Below the pieces are notes generated by a model that saw nothing but the letters and a program-made list of their open reading frames with translations, did no database searches and had not been told where the DNA came from. The position numbers and the translations under genes were made by a program. Of a stretch of 64,000 nt of DNA, positions 7,807 through 19,849 are shown one piece after another. Numbering within the stretch: position 1 is the stretch's first letter; the number at the start of each line of letters is the position of its first letter. The DNA is taken from assembly GCA_008727115.1 (NCBI GenBank), contig CP044131.1, positions 2,728,001 to 2,792,000 on the forward strand. The letters are read 5' to 3'. This DNA is from Comamonas testosteroni. Lineage in GTDB: Bacteria; Pseudomonadota; Gammaproteobacteria; Burkholderiales; Burkholderiaceae_C.

Positions 7807-8679
7807 TCAGTTCCAGCCGGTCCGATAGAACTGCTGAATGAACGACCAGGCCTCGGCCGGATCGTCGGTATAGCGGAACAGGTTCAGATCCTTGGCTGAG
7901 ATGGTGCCCTCTTCTACCAGCACATCGAAGTTCAGCACCCGCTTCCAGAATTCCGTGCCAAACAGGATCACTGGCACAGGCTTGCTCTTGTGGGTCTGCA
8001 CCAGTGTCAGCACCTCGAACAGCTCGTCCATCGTGCCAAATCCGCCGGGGAAGGCCACCAGCGCCTTGGCACGCATCATGAAATGCATCTTGCGCAGCGC
8101 AAAGTAATGGAACTTGAAGCTCAGCTCCGGCGTGATGTAGGGGTTGCCATGCTGCTCATGCGGCAGATAGATGTTCAGTCCCACATTGGGCGCTCCCGCA
8201 TCATGCGCACCGCGATTGGCGGCCTCCATGATGCCGGGGCCACCGCCGGTGCAGATGTAGAAGCGTTCGCTAGGTGCCTGCTTCATGCCATCGGTAGCCA
8301 CAATGCGGGCAAAGGCGCGGGCGGCCTCATAACGCTCGGCGTTGCGCATGCCGCGCTCGGCCAGCGCCATGCGCTGCGCATCACCACTGGCACGTGCTTC
8401 TTCCAGCTGGCTGCGCGCCTGCTCCATATCGACAAAACGGGCGCTGCCATACACCACCACCGTATGCTCGATGCCGCGCTCGATCTGGGTCAGATCGGGT
8501 TTGAGCATTTCCAGCTGCATGCGAATGCCACGGGTTTCGCGACGGAACATGAACTCGGGGTCGGCAAAAGCCAGACGATTCGACTGAGGTTCCAGCTCTT
8601 TGCCGTTGTGCGCCTGATTGTGCAATTCAGCCCAGGCATTGGCCAGATCGGTATCGGACAGAGGTGAAGAAATTTGCAT
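7807..8679 (-). CDS. LOG-family nucleotide 5'-monophosphate nucleosidase (TIGR00730)
   Basis: 290-residue Rossmann-fold protein of the Lonely Guy family, which cleaves nucleoside monophosphates such as AMP into base and ribose 5-phosphate (in plants and some bacteria it activates cytokinins). The two family signatures are present: GGGPGIMEAANRGAHDAG near 150 and the catalytic/phosphate-binding PGGFGTMDELFE near 220. The extra N-terminal ~90 residues are shared with the longer bacterial subgroup. It has its own terminator and stands alone, so its biological role is not shown by context. A 216-bp gap upstream holds its promoter region. Confidence 0.85.
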   Translation of the reverse strand: MQISSPLSDTDLANAWAELHNQAHNGKELEPQSNRLAFADPEFMFRRETRGIRMQLEMLKPDLTQIERGIEHTVVVYGSARFVDMEQARSQLEEARASGDAQRMALAERGMRNAERYEAARAFARIVATDGMKQAPSERFYICTGGGPGIMEAANRGAHDAGAPNVGLNIYLPHEQHGNPYITPELSFKFHYFALRKMHFMMRAKALVAFPGGFGTMDELFEVLTLVQTHKSKPVPVILFGTEFWKRVLNFDVLVEEGTISAKDLNLFRYTDDPAEAWSFIQQFYRTGWN

Positions 8680-8895
8680 GGCGCCTCAATTCTTGGAATG
8701 CTGGGCAATGCGGGCCACTCATCCATAAAGATTTAGTAGCACTGACCGCCCATCCGTCAAACACTTCAATATCAAATACACCTGCAGTGCAGATGATGCT
8801 TGCACTATACGCTCACAAAGCTATAGCCCATCAGAGTATTTCACCCATGCGCGATGAAGCAGTTTGTCGCCATAGTGCGCAATGGAGCCGGGTGC

Positions 8896-9273
8896 TCAGC
8901 GCCCCAGCCAAGCTCCAAAGCTCAGCAAACCCAGATACGTCATGCACAAAGAACCGAACAGGTGCACGCCAGCCCAGCCCGCCGCCGCGAGCAGACGTTG
9001 CTGCTGCAGCAAGCCAATGACTTCCGCCGAATAACTGGAAAACGTGGTCAGTGCCCCCAGAAAGCCGGTGATGATGGCCAGCTTCCAGGCTGGATCAAGC
9101 TGAGGCATGGACTGAAACAGCGCGATGAAAACGCCGATCAGATAGCCTCCGATCAGATTGGCTGCCAAAGTACCCCAAGGCATTGCGCCCCCGACGCTCA
9201 GCCACAGGCCCAGCCCCCAGCGCGACAGAGCGCCCAAGCTGGCCCCCAGGCAAATGGCAAAAATATTGAGCAT
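8896..9273 (-). CDS. crcB: Fluoride ion channel FluC/CrcB
   Basis: 125-residue membrane protein with four hydrophobic helices that exports fluoride as a dual-topology dimer. The family signature GFLGALTTFSSYSAEV is present near residue 70, and GALSRWGLG lies in the first helix. I place the start at ATG 9273 (MLNIFAICLGASLGA, as in homologues); ATG 9282 adds three residues and cannot be excluded. It follows the Mrp operon by about 50 bp and may be cotranscribed with it. There is too little upstream room for a separate fluoride riboswitch. Confidence 0.92.
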   Translation of the reverse strand: MLNIFAICLGASLGALSRWGLGLWLSVGGAMPWGTLAANLIGGYLIGVFIALFQSMPQLDPAWKLAIITGFLGALTTFSSYSAEVIGLLQQQRLLAAAGWAGVHLFGSLCMTYLGLLSFGAWLGR

Positions 9274-9326
9274 GACTGCCAATCTAGCGCAAGACGTCTA
9301 CCCCGGACAGGAGCAGCGGCTCTCTT

Positions 9327-9755
9327 TCATTTTTTGGCAGCCAATGGCTTCTCTTCGAGTTCGGCCGCTTCCTCTTCCTCCAGCGGCTCGTTGAGCACCA
9401 GATTGCTGAGCGTAGGCGGCACGTTCTCGCCCGCACGGCGAGAGCGAAAAAGCGCTGCGCGCATGAGGAAGATGGTGGTGATAGGCACGGTCACAGCGAT
9501 GAAGATGGCAATCAGCACCGAGTGCATGACAAAGCCTTGCCCGCTGACGGAGAAGTAAATCCAGGTGGCGTGCATGATGAGCCAGCAGCCCATGGTGGCG
9601 ATGATGGACGGAGCATGAACACGCTCGAAATAGCTTTTGAGCCGCCACAGCCCCATGGAGCCCATGAGGGCAATCAGCGCGCCACTGAACACCAGGGCCG
9701 CGACCAGAATCTGTGCCCACAAAGGCAGGTCAACACCCATGACTTCGGTACTCAT
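9327..9755 (-). CDS. mrpG: Mrp-type cation/proton antiporter subunit G
   Basis: 142-residue small membrane subunit (MnhG/PhaG family). Helices lie at about 12-35, 45-65 and 70-92, with the signature LMGSMGLWRLKSYFERVHAPS between helices 1 and 2. The C-terminal 40 residues are charged (EPLEEEEAAELEEK), longer than in many homologues. It is the last gene of the operon and overlaps mrpF by 4 bp. Confidence 0.93.
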   Translation of the reverse strand: MSTEVMGVDLPLWAQILVAALVFSGALIALMGSMGLWRLKSYFERVHAPSIIATMGCWLIMHATWIYFSVSGQGFVMHSVLIAIFIAVTVPITTIFLMRAALFRSRRAGENVPPTLSNLVLNEPLEEEEAAELEEKPLAAKK

Positions 9756-10030
9756 TCGATCACCTCGCCACGCAGCAGGAACTTGGCCATGGCCGTGGAG
9801 CCCACGCAGCCGAACAAGGCCACCAGCAAGGCGGCCTCGAAGTAATGCATGCTGTCATACAGAATGCCCATGACCAGCATGGCCAGCATGCCGTTGAGAT
9901 ACATGCAGTCCAGCGCCAGCACGCGGTCCTGAGCGTGCGGGCCCTTGAGCAGACGCAGCACCGAGCAGCCCATGGCCGCCAGCAGCATGACCAGGGACGC
10001 CATCAACACCCAATAAAACCAGGGGTTCAT
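9752..10030 (-). CDS. mrpF: Mrp-type cation/proton antiporter subunit F
   Basis: 92-residue subunit with three transmembrane helices. GPHAQDRVLALD between helices 1 and 2 is the conserved family segment carrying a key Asp. It overlaps mrpE and mrpG by 4 bp each, so the operon is translationally coupled. Confidence 0.93.
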   Translation of the reverse strand: MNPWFYWVLMASLVMLLAAMGCSVLRLLKGPHAQDRVLALDCMYLNGMLAMLVMGILYDSMHYFEAALLVALFGCVGSTAMAKFLLRGEVIE

Positions 10031-10527
10031 TCAAAAATCTCCATCAGCGGTCGCTCGTAACGCTGCTTGATATGTTCCACCAATTGCTGGGCCTCGCCGA
10101 CCTCCAGTGCATGAATGAGCAGCATGGAGCGGTCACGCGAAATCTCCGCCCAGGCCGTGCCAGGCGTGATGCACACAATCATGGCAAGAACCGCCAGACC
10201 ATTGGGGTCACGCAACTCCAGCGGAATATGCACAAAAGCTGCTTTCTGGCGGCGCAGACGCGGAAACAGCAAGAACTTCACCACGTTGAAGTTGGACACA
10301 GAGGTATCCCACATCACACGCAGCGCCAGCTTCAAGATGGTCAGAGGATGACTGACATGCACCGGCAAAGGACGCAGGCCACGCAGCAGCACAGGAATGG
10401 ACAGCCCCAGAATCAAGCCAAGCAAGATCTGCCCCGCGCTGACCGAGCGGTTCAGCAGCAGCCACAGCACCAGCAAGGCCGCCGACAGCAGTGGCGCTGG
10501 AAAAATGGATTTCATGAACTTTTTCAT
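10027..10527 (-). CDS. mrpE: Mrp-type cation/proton antiporter subunit E
   Basis: 166-residue subunit. Two N-terminal hydrophobic segments (about 10-50) are followed by a cytoplasmic domain with VMIVCITPGTAWAEI-type sequence (AMIVCITPGTAWAEIS), the family hallmark. It overlaps mrpD and mrpF by 4 bp each. Confidence 0.93.
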   Translation of the reverse strand: MKKFMKSIFPAPLLSAALLVLWLLLNRSVSAGQILLGLILGLSIPVLLRGLRPLPVHVSHPLTILKLALRVMWDTSVSNFNVVKFLLFPRLRRQKAAFVHIPLELRDPNGLAVLAMIVCITPGTAWAEISRDRSMLLIHALEVGEAQQLVEHIKQRYERPLMEIFE

Positions 10528-12344
10528 GGGCGCTCTTCTTTCTTGGCGATATCTGCCGGTGCTGCAGCGTCTGGTTCTGCTTCGGCTTCAATACCGGCCA
10601 CTGGCTCGGCCTGCATCTCCAGTGCTGCAGCACGGGCAGCCCCCTCCACACCAGCAGCTTCCTGAGCCTTCTTGTCCTTGGGCGGCGGCACTGGAGCCTG
10701 GCCCATGACGGTGCGCACATAAACATCGGGCGAATGCAGTGCATTGGCCGCACGCTGGGTATAGCGCATGACGTCATCAGCCTTGACCGTCAGCAGTACG
10801 CAGCAGACCAGCAGCATCCCGATGGGCAAGCCTTCCGCCACCTTGAGCGACGGCGCGCCTTGCTCGGGGTTGGCCCAGAAATGTCGAATGCCTGCCCGGG
10901 TCAGCGCAATCAAGGCCATCAGACCGGTGATGATGAGCAAAGCCACCATGGTCCAGCCCAGCGCGCCAGCCTTCATGCCGCTGGATGGTCCGATGCCCAG
11001 AGGGTTGAGCAAGCTGGTCAGCATGGCGAACTTACCGACAAAACCCGCCAGAGGCGGCAGCCCTGAGATGAGCAAAGTGCAGGCCATGAAGCTCAGGCCC
11101 AGAAATGCCGCAGCTGCCGGAAAGGGACGGCCGATGATGAGCTCCTCGTCATCGTCGAGATTGAAGCCTTCGGTCGGCAGCAGCTCGGCATTGAGGAAAG
11201 GTGCCTCATCGTCCTCATAGGGCTCGCCCGCATCATCATCGACGCGCCAGCGGTCAACCACATCTGCAATCAGGAACAAGGCGGCCACTGCAAGGGTCGA
11301 ACCCGGCAGGTAGTACAACAAACCTGCGGTCAGCAAGTTCTGTCCAAAGCCCGTCGCAGCCAGCAAGGTGCCCGATGACAGGATGGCCGCAAAGCCAGCC
11401 AGATGGGTCAAGCGCTGCGAACCCAGCATGCCAATGGCTCCGAAAGCCATGGTCAGCATGCCGCCCACAATCAGCCAGGTGCTGCCAAACAGCGCCGACG
11501 CTCCCGCCTCGGAGCTGAACATCAGCGTCCACAGCCGCAAGATGACATAGACGCCGACCTTGGTCATCAAGGCGAACAACGCACCTACCGGTGCCGTGGC
11601 GGCGCTGTAGCCAGGCACCAGCCAGAAGTTCAGCGGCCATAGCGCGGCCTTGATCAGGAACGCCGTTCCCAGCACACCCGCAGCGGCGTGCAGCAAGCCG
11701 CGATCGGCCTCTTGGACCAGCGGAATGGCACGGGCCAGATCCGCCATATTCAGAGTGCCCGTAATGCCGTAGAGCATGGACACGCCGATCAGGAACAGCG
11801 ATGACGCTGCCAGATTGATCGCGATGTAGTGCAGCCCCGCCTGAATGCGTGTACTGCCAGAGCCATGCAGCAGCAGGCCGTAAGAGGCCGCCAGCATGAT
11901 CTCGAAAAACACGAACAGGTTGAACAGGTCTGCGGTAATGAAAGCCCCGCTCAAGCCCATCAACTGCAACTGAAACAGCGGATGGAAGTGCACCCCCGCC
12001 TTGTGCCAGCGCGCAGCAGAGAACACCAATGCCCCCAGTGCCACCACATAAGTCACCAACAGCATCAAGGCGGTGAGCCTGTCCAGTGCCAGCGCAATGC
12101 CAAACGGTGCTGGCCAGTTGCCGGGCATATAGACCGCCATGGTGACCGTGGAGCCAGCCTGGTTGGTCCAGCTCAGCAGCATGACCACAATCACCAGACT
12201 GACGGTGGTGGACAGTATGTTCATGCCCAGCTTCAGTCGCTGGCGCTCTTCCCGCAGAAACAGCATCAGTGCTGCCGTCAGCATGGGCAGCATGATGGGG
12301 GCCAGCATCAGATGCGGCATCAAACGCTCAATCCAGCCGCTCAT
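10524..12344 (-). CDS. mrpD: Mrp-type cation/proton antiporter subunit D (complex I-like)
   Basis: 606-residue membrane protein homologous to the proton-pumping antiporter subunits of complex I. The core is helical, with conserved charged residues in membrane helices (for example AFLIKAALWPLNFWLVPGYSAA near 235-260). An acidic loop at about 365-410 (rich in D and E, including EPYEDDEAP) and a 60-residue Ala/Pro/Glu-rich C-terminal tail are extra compared with the roughly 500-residue standard subunit. It overlaps mrpC and mrpE by 4 bp. Confidence 0.93.
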   Translation of the reverse strand: MSGWIERLMPHLMLAPIMLPMLTAALMLFLREERQRLKLGMNILSTTVSLVIVVMLLSWTNQAGSTVTMAVYMPGNWPAPFGIALALDRLTALMLLVTYVVALGALVFSAARWHKAGVHFHPLFQLQLMGLSGAFITADLFNLFVFFEIMLAASYGLLLHGSGSTRIQAGLHYIAINLAASSLFLIGVSMLYGITGTLNMADLARAIPLVQEADRGLLHAAAGVLGTAFLIKAALWPLNFWLVPGYSAATAPVGALFALMTKVGVYVILRLWTLMFSSEAGASALFGSTWLIVGGMLTMAFGAIGMLGSQRLTHLAGFAAILSSGTLLAATGFGQNLLTAGLLYYLPGSTLAVAALFLIADVVDRWRVDDDAGEPYEDDEAPFLNAELLPTEGFNLDDDEELIIGRPFPAAAAFLGLSFMACTLLISGLPPLAGFVGKFAMLTSLLNPLGIGPSSGMKAGALGWTMVALLIITGLMALIALTRAGIRHFWANPEQGAPSLKVAEGLPIGMLLVCCVLLTVKADDVMRYTQRAANALHSPDVYVRTVMGQAPVPPPKDKKAQEAAGVEGAARAAALEMQAEPVAGIEAEAEPDAAAPADIAKKEERP

Positions 12345-12705
12345 AGCATTTCCTGTTCGGTACGCGAATGCAGACCATCCACATGGTCATTGCCCGAGGA
12401 GCCGCGCGAGGCCAGCAACACCACCAGGAACAGCGCTGTCATGGCAAAGCCGATGACGATGGCTGTCAGCACCAGTGCCTGTGGCATGGGATCGGCATAG
12501 TGAGACAAGTCGGTCGGCACACCGTTTTGCAGCACCGGGACCTTGTTGATAGACAAGCCCTGGCGCCCCATAGAGAAGATGAAAAGATTCACGGCATACG
12601 ACAGCAAAGCCAGGCCCATGATGACTTGATAGCTGCGCGGACGCAGCAGCAACCAGACGCCCGACCCGGTGAGTACACCGATGGCAATGGCCAGAATAAT
12701 TTCCA

Positions 12706-12706
<1 letters not shown>
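12341..12706 (-). CDS. mrpC: Mrp-type cation/proton antiporter subunit C (NuoK-like)
   Basis: 121-residue three-helix subunit related to NuoK. GLALLSYAVNLFIFSMGR and ADPMPQALVLTAIVIGFAMTA carry the conserved family residues. It lies between mrpA and mrpD; the start overlaps the mrpA stop by one base and the end overlaps mrpD by 4 bp. Confidence 0.93.
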
Positions 12707-15681
<2,975 letters not shown>

Positions 15682-16258
15682 GGGCGGATTATTTTAGAGG
15701 GTCGCATCATTTTTCCCGCTATAAAAACCTGAGCATTTCACAGACTTTAGACTGCTGTTCACCTTCAATTGAGGACAGAAAATCCATCAAAACAGCGGGT
15801 TAGATGCAAATAATCAAGTCCGTCAATGCGGACTTCGGCCCTTGTGCATGCAACTGCGCGCTCAGATTCAATCATTCTTGCCAAACTTCATTCGTCTGCC
15901 AAGCCATGCATACACGAAGCAACCGCCCAGTGTCGAAATAGCGTCGTACAGCACGTCGACCCCGTGCAACCACGGATGAGCAAGTTCATCTCCTGCGAGT
16001 GTGCAGCTGCAGACCATGGCCGCATCCATCACTTTTTCATAGCAGCTAACGCAAGCAGCCTCATCGCCAGACACATGGTTGATGGAATATATTCGGGCAC
16101 TCTCCCATCAGCAAGCTATGGAGCGGCTGCCTCGCAAGTTCAGCCTCGCTGACCCCATTTTTCAAGTACACGACGGCTTTGCCTTGGCACTGCCAGCGGG
16201 CCGCCAGGCGGCAAGCTGATCAATGAACTCCATATTGTGAAATTCACGGTCCCCTCAG
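15682..16258. other. 577-bp gap between the Mrp operon and a SUKH-like gene
   Basis: It holds the mrpA promoter region. A short reverse-strand frame at 15868-16074 ends in DVLYDAISTLGGCFVYAWLGRRMKF, which looks like the C-terminus of a small VanZ-like membrane protein without its beginning, so it is possibly a gene remnant. A 33-codon forward frame at 16118-16219 has no recognisable homology. I see no RNA gene or repeat here. Confidence 0.4.
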
Positions 16259-16861
16259 ATGCACAGCAGTGATGAAATCCGCCAGTTGCTCTTGCCCTGG
16301 GGCGAGCTACGCCCTCAGGACCGCAGCCAATGGCAAGGCAAGCCTCATGCCTTGTCCCAAGAAATAGCCGACTTTTACGCGCAGATAGGCCCATGGGGCG
16401 AGGTCATCTACGAATCCGTGGGTCCTACAGGCATAGGTCTGTGCGTTGGCGGCAACCCTGTTTGCATACCCCCTTTGGCGCGCTTGCATGATTTGCAAGC
16501 CGGCTATGCCTGGCAAGCCAGTGCGGATGAGCCGCTGGAGGACTGGCCAGAGCATTGGCTGGTCATTGCAGAGCAAGGTGGAGACCCCTTCATCTACGAC
16601 AGCCGCAGCGCTCAGGTGCTGTTTGCCTTTCATGGAGCCGGGCGCTGGGAGCCCAAAGTCTTCGCTCCGGACTTGCACACCGCCATCGGTGCCTTGGCCA
16701 CGGTAGCCAACGCCCATGAGAGCCTCAGTGAGCAGGAGCTCAATCTGGACGACGGCCTCACACCCCAAGGCAGACTTCGGGTGCTTGACACTTTGTCGCG
16801 CTTTACCGGCGACAAGGCGCTGGCCACAGCCATGCTCAGCACCTGGGAATATTACGAATAA
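16259..16861 (+). CDS. SMI1/KNR4 (SUKH)-like protein, function unknown
   Basis: 200 residues. The mid-section (ALSQEIADFYAQIGPWGEV, later WLVIAEQGGDPFIYD) follows the SUKH pattern in which a Trp/Asp-rich beta sheet binds partner proteins. SUKH proteins are often immunity proteins to contact-dependent toxins, but no toxin gene is next to it, so a general regulatory or orphan immunity role is equally possible. No signal peptide is seen, so it should be cytoplasmic. The ATG at 16259 begins MHSSDEIRQLLLPWGE. Confidence 0.6.
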   Translation: MHSSDEIRQLLLPWGELRPQDRSQWQGKPHALSQEIADFYAQIGPWGEVIYESVGPTGIGLCVGGNPVCIPPLARLHDLQAGYAWQASADEPLEDWPEHWLVIAEQGGDPFIYDSRSAQVLFAFHGAGRWEPKVFAPDLHTAIGALATVANAHESLSEQELNLDDGLTPQGRLRVLDTLSRFTGDKALATAMLSTWEYYE

Positions 16862-16935
16862 CAGCCCCCTCTCAGGCACACCGCAAGCACCCTGCAGACA
16901 CACCGCACTGCGGCCTCGATCAGAAAGACGAAACG

Positions 16936-17514
16936 ATGAACGGCTTATGGAGCCCCACCACCTCGCGCTCTCAGAAATGGCTGGTCAGCCTTTTTTTGCT
17001 GTTCATGCTGGGGGCGCTGCCGCCCATGTTCTGGCGCAGCTTTGTGCCCAGCGATGCCTGGCAGCTGCGGGCCTTGTATCTGTCTGTCTTTTTGACCGGC
17101 GCGGGCCTGCTGTGGCTGCGCCGCTCATACAAGAGCGGTCAATGGAAGCCAGCCGGCCCCTGGCTGGACTATGGCCCCGTCAAGCGCATGCTGATGGCTC
17201 CACTGTGCGTGGCTTTTGTCATTTTGATCGTCTGGCTGAACCTGGCCGTGAGCTGGCCCATGGCCTACACCCACTGGATGGGCTCCGAAAGCAGCCTAGA
17301 GTCCATGGCCGAGAAAAAGCAGGGCTCCGGCCGCCGGTCGTGCAGCCATCAGCTCAAGCTGCAAGACATTGACTATCTTTTTTTCGAATTCTGTGTGGCT
17401 GAAGATGGGTTCGAACGCCTGCCAGAGCGACCTATGCCCGCCCTGCTGTCTGTACGCCAGAGCTACTTCGGCATGAGGGTGGAAAGTGTGCGACTGGCGG
17501 TGCCAAGAGAATAA
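16936..17514 (+). CDS. Membrane protein of unknown function
   Basis: 192 residues with three likely transmembrane segments (about 13-32, 45-62 and 93-116) followed by a soluble C-terminal domain of about 75 residues with two cysteines (one in RRSCSH, one in FEFCVAED). It starts at ATG 16936 (MNGLWSPTTSRSQKW). I do not recognise a family. It lies between the SUKH-like gene and another small membrane protein gene, with 75-110 bp gaps, so the three may be a loose operon. Confidence 0.65.
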   Translation: MNGLWSPTTSRSQKWLVSLFLLFMLGALPPMFWRSFVPSDAWQLRALYLSVFLTGAGLLWLRRSYKSGQWKPAGPWLDYGPVKRMLMAPLCVAFVILIVWLNLAVSWPMAYTHWMGSESSLESMAEKKQGSGRRSCSHQLKLQDIDYLFFEFCVAEDGFERLPERPMPALLSVRQSYFGMRVESVRLAVPRE

Positions 17515-17622
17515 ATGATCACCTTCCCCTTTCCATATAAGGAATCTGGCCTTATAAGCACCTGAAACCTTTTCCTGACAAGCGCTCTCAGCTCCTTTTT
17601 TTACCTTTCCACCTTCCTTGAT

Positions 17623-18165
17623 ATGCGTTTTTTTCTATTTCCATTGATGCTGATCGCCGGCCTGGGCCTGGCCCTCAGCCTGCTGGCGCACCTGTTTGCC
17701 CTGACAGGAAGCAGTGATCGCTTTGCCGCACTTCTGTCCGAAGACCAGATGGGTCAACTCATGACGGGCATGACGCTGGGAATTTTCGTGGTCTGGGCGC
17801 CTGCCGTGCTGATTGCACAGCGCATCAACAACGGCAATCGCCTGAAGTTTTCCTGGAAGAAGGTTCTGGCCGGTTGCCCCACCTGGATGAGCTACACAGG
17901 CTACGGCCTGTTTGCCTATGCCATCGGCAACTTTTTCCTGAGCATTTCCCATGAGCAGATGAGCGACCAACAAGGCCTGCGTGCCTTCTCCGGACACTGG
18001 ATGATGTTCTACGGCCTCGCGTTCTGCATCTTCTACTCCAGCTGGCAACGCCCCTTTCTCTTGCGCACCAAGCATTGCCCGGCAGGCCACGAAGTCGCGC
18101 ATGATGATGAGTTTTGCTCTCTGTGCGGGCTGCCCACCGCCCAGAGCGGACAAGATCCTCTCTGA
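17623..18165 (+). CDS. Four-helix membrane protein with a C-terminal zinc-ribbon-like motif
   Basis: 180 residues. Hydrophobic segments lie at about 3-25, 43-66, 88-105 and 124-141. The soluble tail carries C-x(4)-H (CPAGHEV) and C-x(2)-C (FCSLCGLP), a plausible zinc-binding tail of the kind used for interaction or sensing. The start is ATG 17623 (MRFFLFPLMLIAG). I do not recognise the family. It reads in the same direction as murI, 120 bp downstream. Confidence 0.65.
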   Translation: MRFFLFPLMLIAGLGLALSLLAHLFALTGSSDRFAALLSEDQMGQLMTGMTLGIFVVWAPAVLIAQRINNGNRLKFSWKKVLAGCPTWMSYTGYGLFAYAIGNFFLSISHEQMSDQQGLRAFSGHWMMFYGLAFCIFYSSWQRPFLLRTKHCPAGHEVAHDDEFCSLCGLPTAQSGQDPL

Positions 18166-18288
18166 ACACAACGCCCTCTTAACAGCGCGTTGACCCAAAG
18201 CCCCAGTAGCCTGCTCACAGCCCCAGGCGGCGCATACTTACCGGCCTAACATCCGCCTCTTCCACACTTGTACCGTCCAGCCCACGCC

Positions 18289-19185
18289 ATGCCCAGCCCT
18301 CAATCTCCCATCGGTATCTTTGACAGCGGCGTGGGCGGCCTCAGCGTACTGCAGGCATTGCGCCATGAGCTGCCACAGGAGCGCTTTGTCTATCTGGCCG
18401 ACAGCGGCAATGCGCCCTATGGTGACGCACGCGGTGATGCCTTCGTGCAGGAGCGCAGCCTGGCGATTGCGCAGTACCTGCAGACCCATCACGACATCAA
18501 GATTCTGGTCATTGCCTGCAACACCGCCACCGCCGCAGCGGTGGAGCTGATGCGCGAGCGCATGGCGCAGCTGCCGCTGATCGGTGTAGAGCCAGCCCTC
18601 AAGCCGGCCTCTTTTTCCAGCCAGACCCATCATGTGGGCGTGATGGCTACCCGCGGCACCATCGGCAGCCAGCGCGTGGCACGCCTGGTGGCCGAGCATG
18701 GCCAGCGAGCGCAATTCCATCTGCAGGCCTGCGACGGCCTGGCCCGGGCGATTGAGCAAAGTACCGAGCAGGACCTGCCCGACAACCCGAAAGCTACCGA
18801 AATCAGAGCACTCTGCGCAAAGTACACAAGCGCTTTAGGCAGTTTTGGCCAGAAAACGGGACAGATGGATACGCTGGTGCTGGGCTGCACGCACTACATC
18901 TTTGTCAAAGATGACCTGCGCGCCCTGCTGGGACCGGACATTCAGTTCCTGGACACAGGTGCCCCCGTCGCCCGCCAGACCCGGCGCATGCTGGAGCAGC
19001 GCACCTTGCTCGCACCGGAAACGGATGCCGCCAGGGATCTGGCCCAGGCACCGCAAATTCAGCTCATGACCACCGGCAGGCTGAGCGCTCTGCAGGCCGC
19101 GGCCCAACGCTGGCTCGACCTGCCAGCCCATTGCTGCCGGCATGTCGATGTGCCGAGCCCAGTCAGCGCAGCCACTGCCGGCTGA
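18289..19185 (+). CDS. murI: Glutamate racemase
   Basis: 298-residue cytoplasmic enzyme making D-glutamate for peptidoglycan. Both catalytic cysteines are present in ILVIACNTATAAAV and LGCTHYIFV, and the N-terminus has the substrate-binding IGIFDSGVGGLSV. I choose ATG 18289 (MPSPQSPIGIFDSG) over the TTG at 18268, because the latter adds seven residues that homologues lack. It is convergent with the metallopeptidase gene, whose end abuts it. Confidence 0.95.
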   Translation: MPSPQSPIGIFDSGVGGLSVLQALRHELPQERFVYLADSGNAPYGDARGDAFVQERSLAIAQYLQTHHDIKILVIACNTATAAAVELMRERMAQLPLIGVEPALKPASFSSQTHHVGVMATRGTIGSQRVARLVAEHGQRAQFHLQACDGLARAIEQSTEQDLPDNPKATEIRALCAKYTSALGSFGQKTGQMDTLVLGCTHYIFVKDDLRALLGPDIQFLDTGAPVARQTRRMLEQRTLLAPETDAARDLAQAPQIQLMTTGRLSALQAAAQRWLDLPAHCCRHVDVPSPVSAATAG

Positions 19186-19785
19186 TCAGCGCCAAAGCGG
19201 CTCGGCGCCCGTATCCAGATAGCTGAGATAAAAGCGCACATCGAACTCCAGCTGGTGGTAGGCCGGCTCCATGTGCATGCACAGCTGATAGAAGGCCTTG
19301 TCGTGATCCATGATGCGGATATGGGCCAGCTCATGCACGCAAATCATGCGCAAAAAGGCATCGGGGGCCTGCTTGAACATGGCCGCCACATGGATTTCAT
19401 GCCGGGCATTGAGCTTTCCTCCATGTGCTATGGCACGTCGCGTGTGCAGCCCCAGCGCATTGCGCACCACATGAATCTTGCTGTCGTAAGCCACCTTGTG
19501 CAATTGGCCGGCATTGCGCAGGTATTCGCCCTTGAGCTCGTCGACATAGTCGTACAGCGCCCGGTCCGTGCGCACGGCATGGGCTTGCGGATATTTGCCC
19601 AGCAGCCAGTCAGCGGCCTTGCCGCTGTGCAGCCAGGTCAGCGCCTGCTGCTGCAAAGATGGCGCATAGCTGGCCAGATAAGGCAATGCCAGCGGCGATG
19701 CCGCCGCCGCTTTGTCCTTACGCAGCTGTGCGGTGACGGAGCCCGTGTACTTGGGTGTGGCGATAGGCTTCATATCCGGTAGCAA
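19186..19785 (-). CDS. YgjP-like (DUF45) zinc metallopeptidase
   Basis: 199 residues. The zinc-binding motif HELAH is in MICVHELAHIRIMDHDKAFYQL, and a further conserved region lies upstream (VVRNALGLHTRRAIAHGGKLNA). This is the M48-related YgjP/WLM fold, whose cellular substrate is not known. It directly abuts murI tail to tail, and no terminator is obvious between them. Confidence 0.8.
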   Translation of the reverse strand: MLPDMKPIATPKYTGSVTAQLRKDKAAAASPLALPYLASYAPSLQQQALTWLHSGKAADWLLGKYPQAHAVRTDRALYDYVDELKGEYLRNAGQLHKVAYDSKIHVVRNALGLHTRRAIAHGGKLNARHEIHVAAMFKQAPDAFLRMICVHELAHIRIMDHDKAFYQLCMHMEPAYHQLEFDVRFYLSYLDTGAEPLWR

Positions 19786-19849
19786 ACCCTCCGAAGCGGC
19801 AACTGCAGCGCAGCGGAGGGCTGATAAGAGCTCAACTCAGGAACAGTGA

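Noticed and set aside
9283..9326. Fluoride riboswitch before crcB
   Set aside because: Only about 50 bases separate crcB from mrpG, and no fluoride-aptamer consensus is visible.
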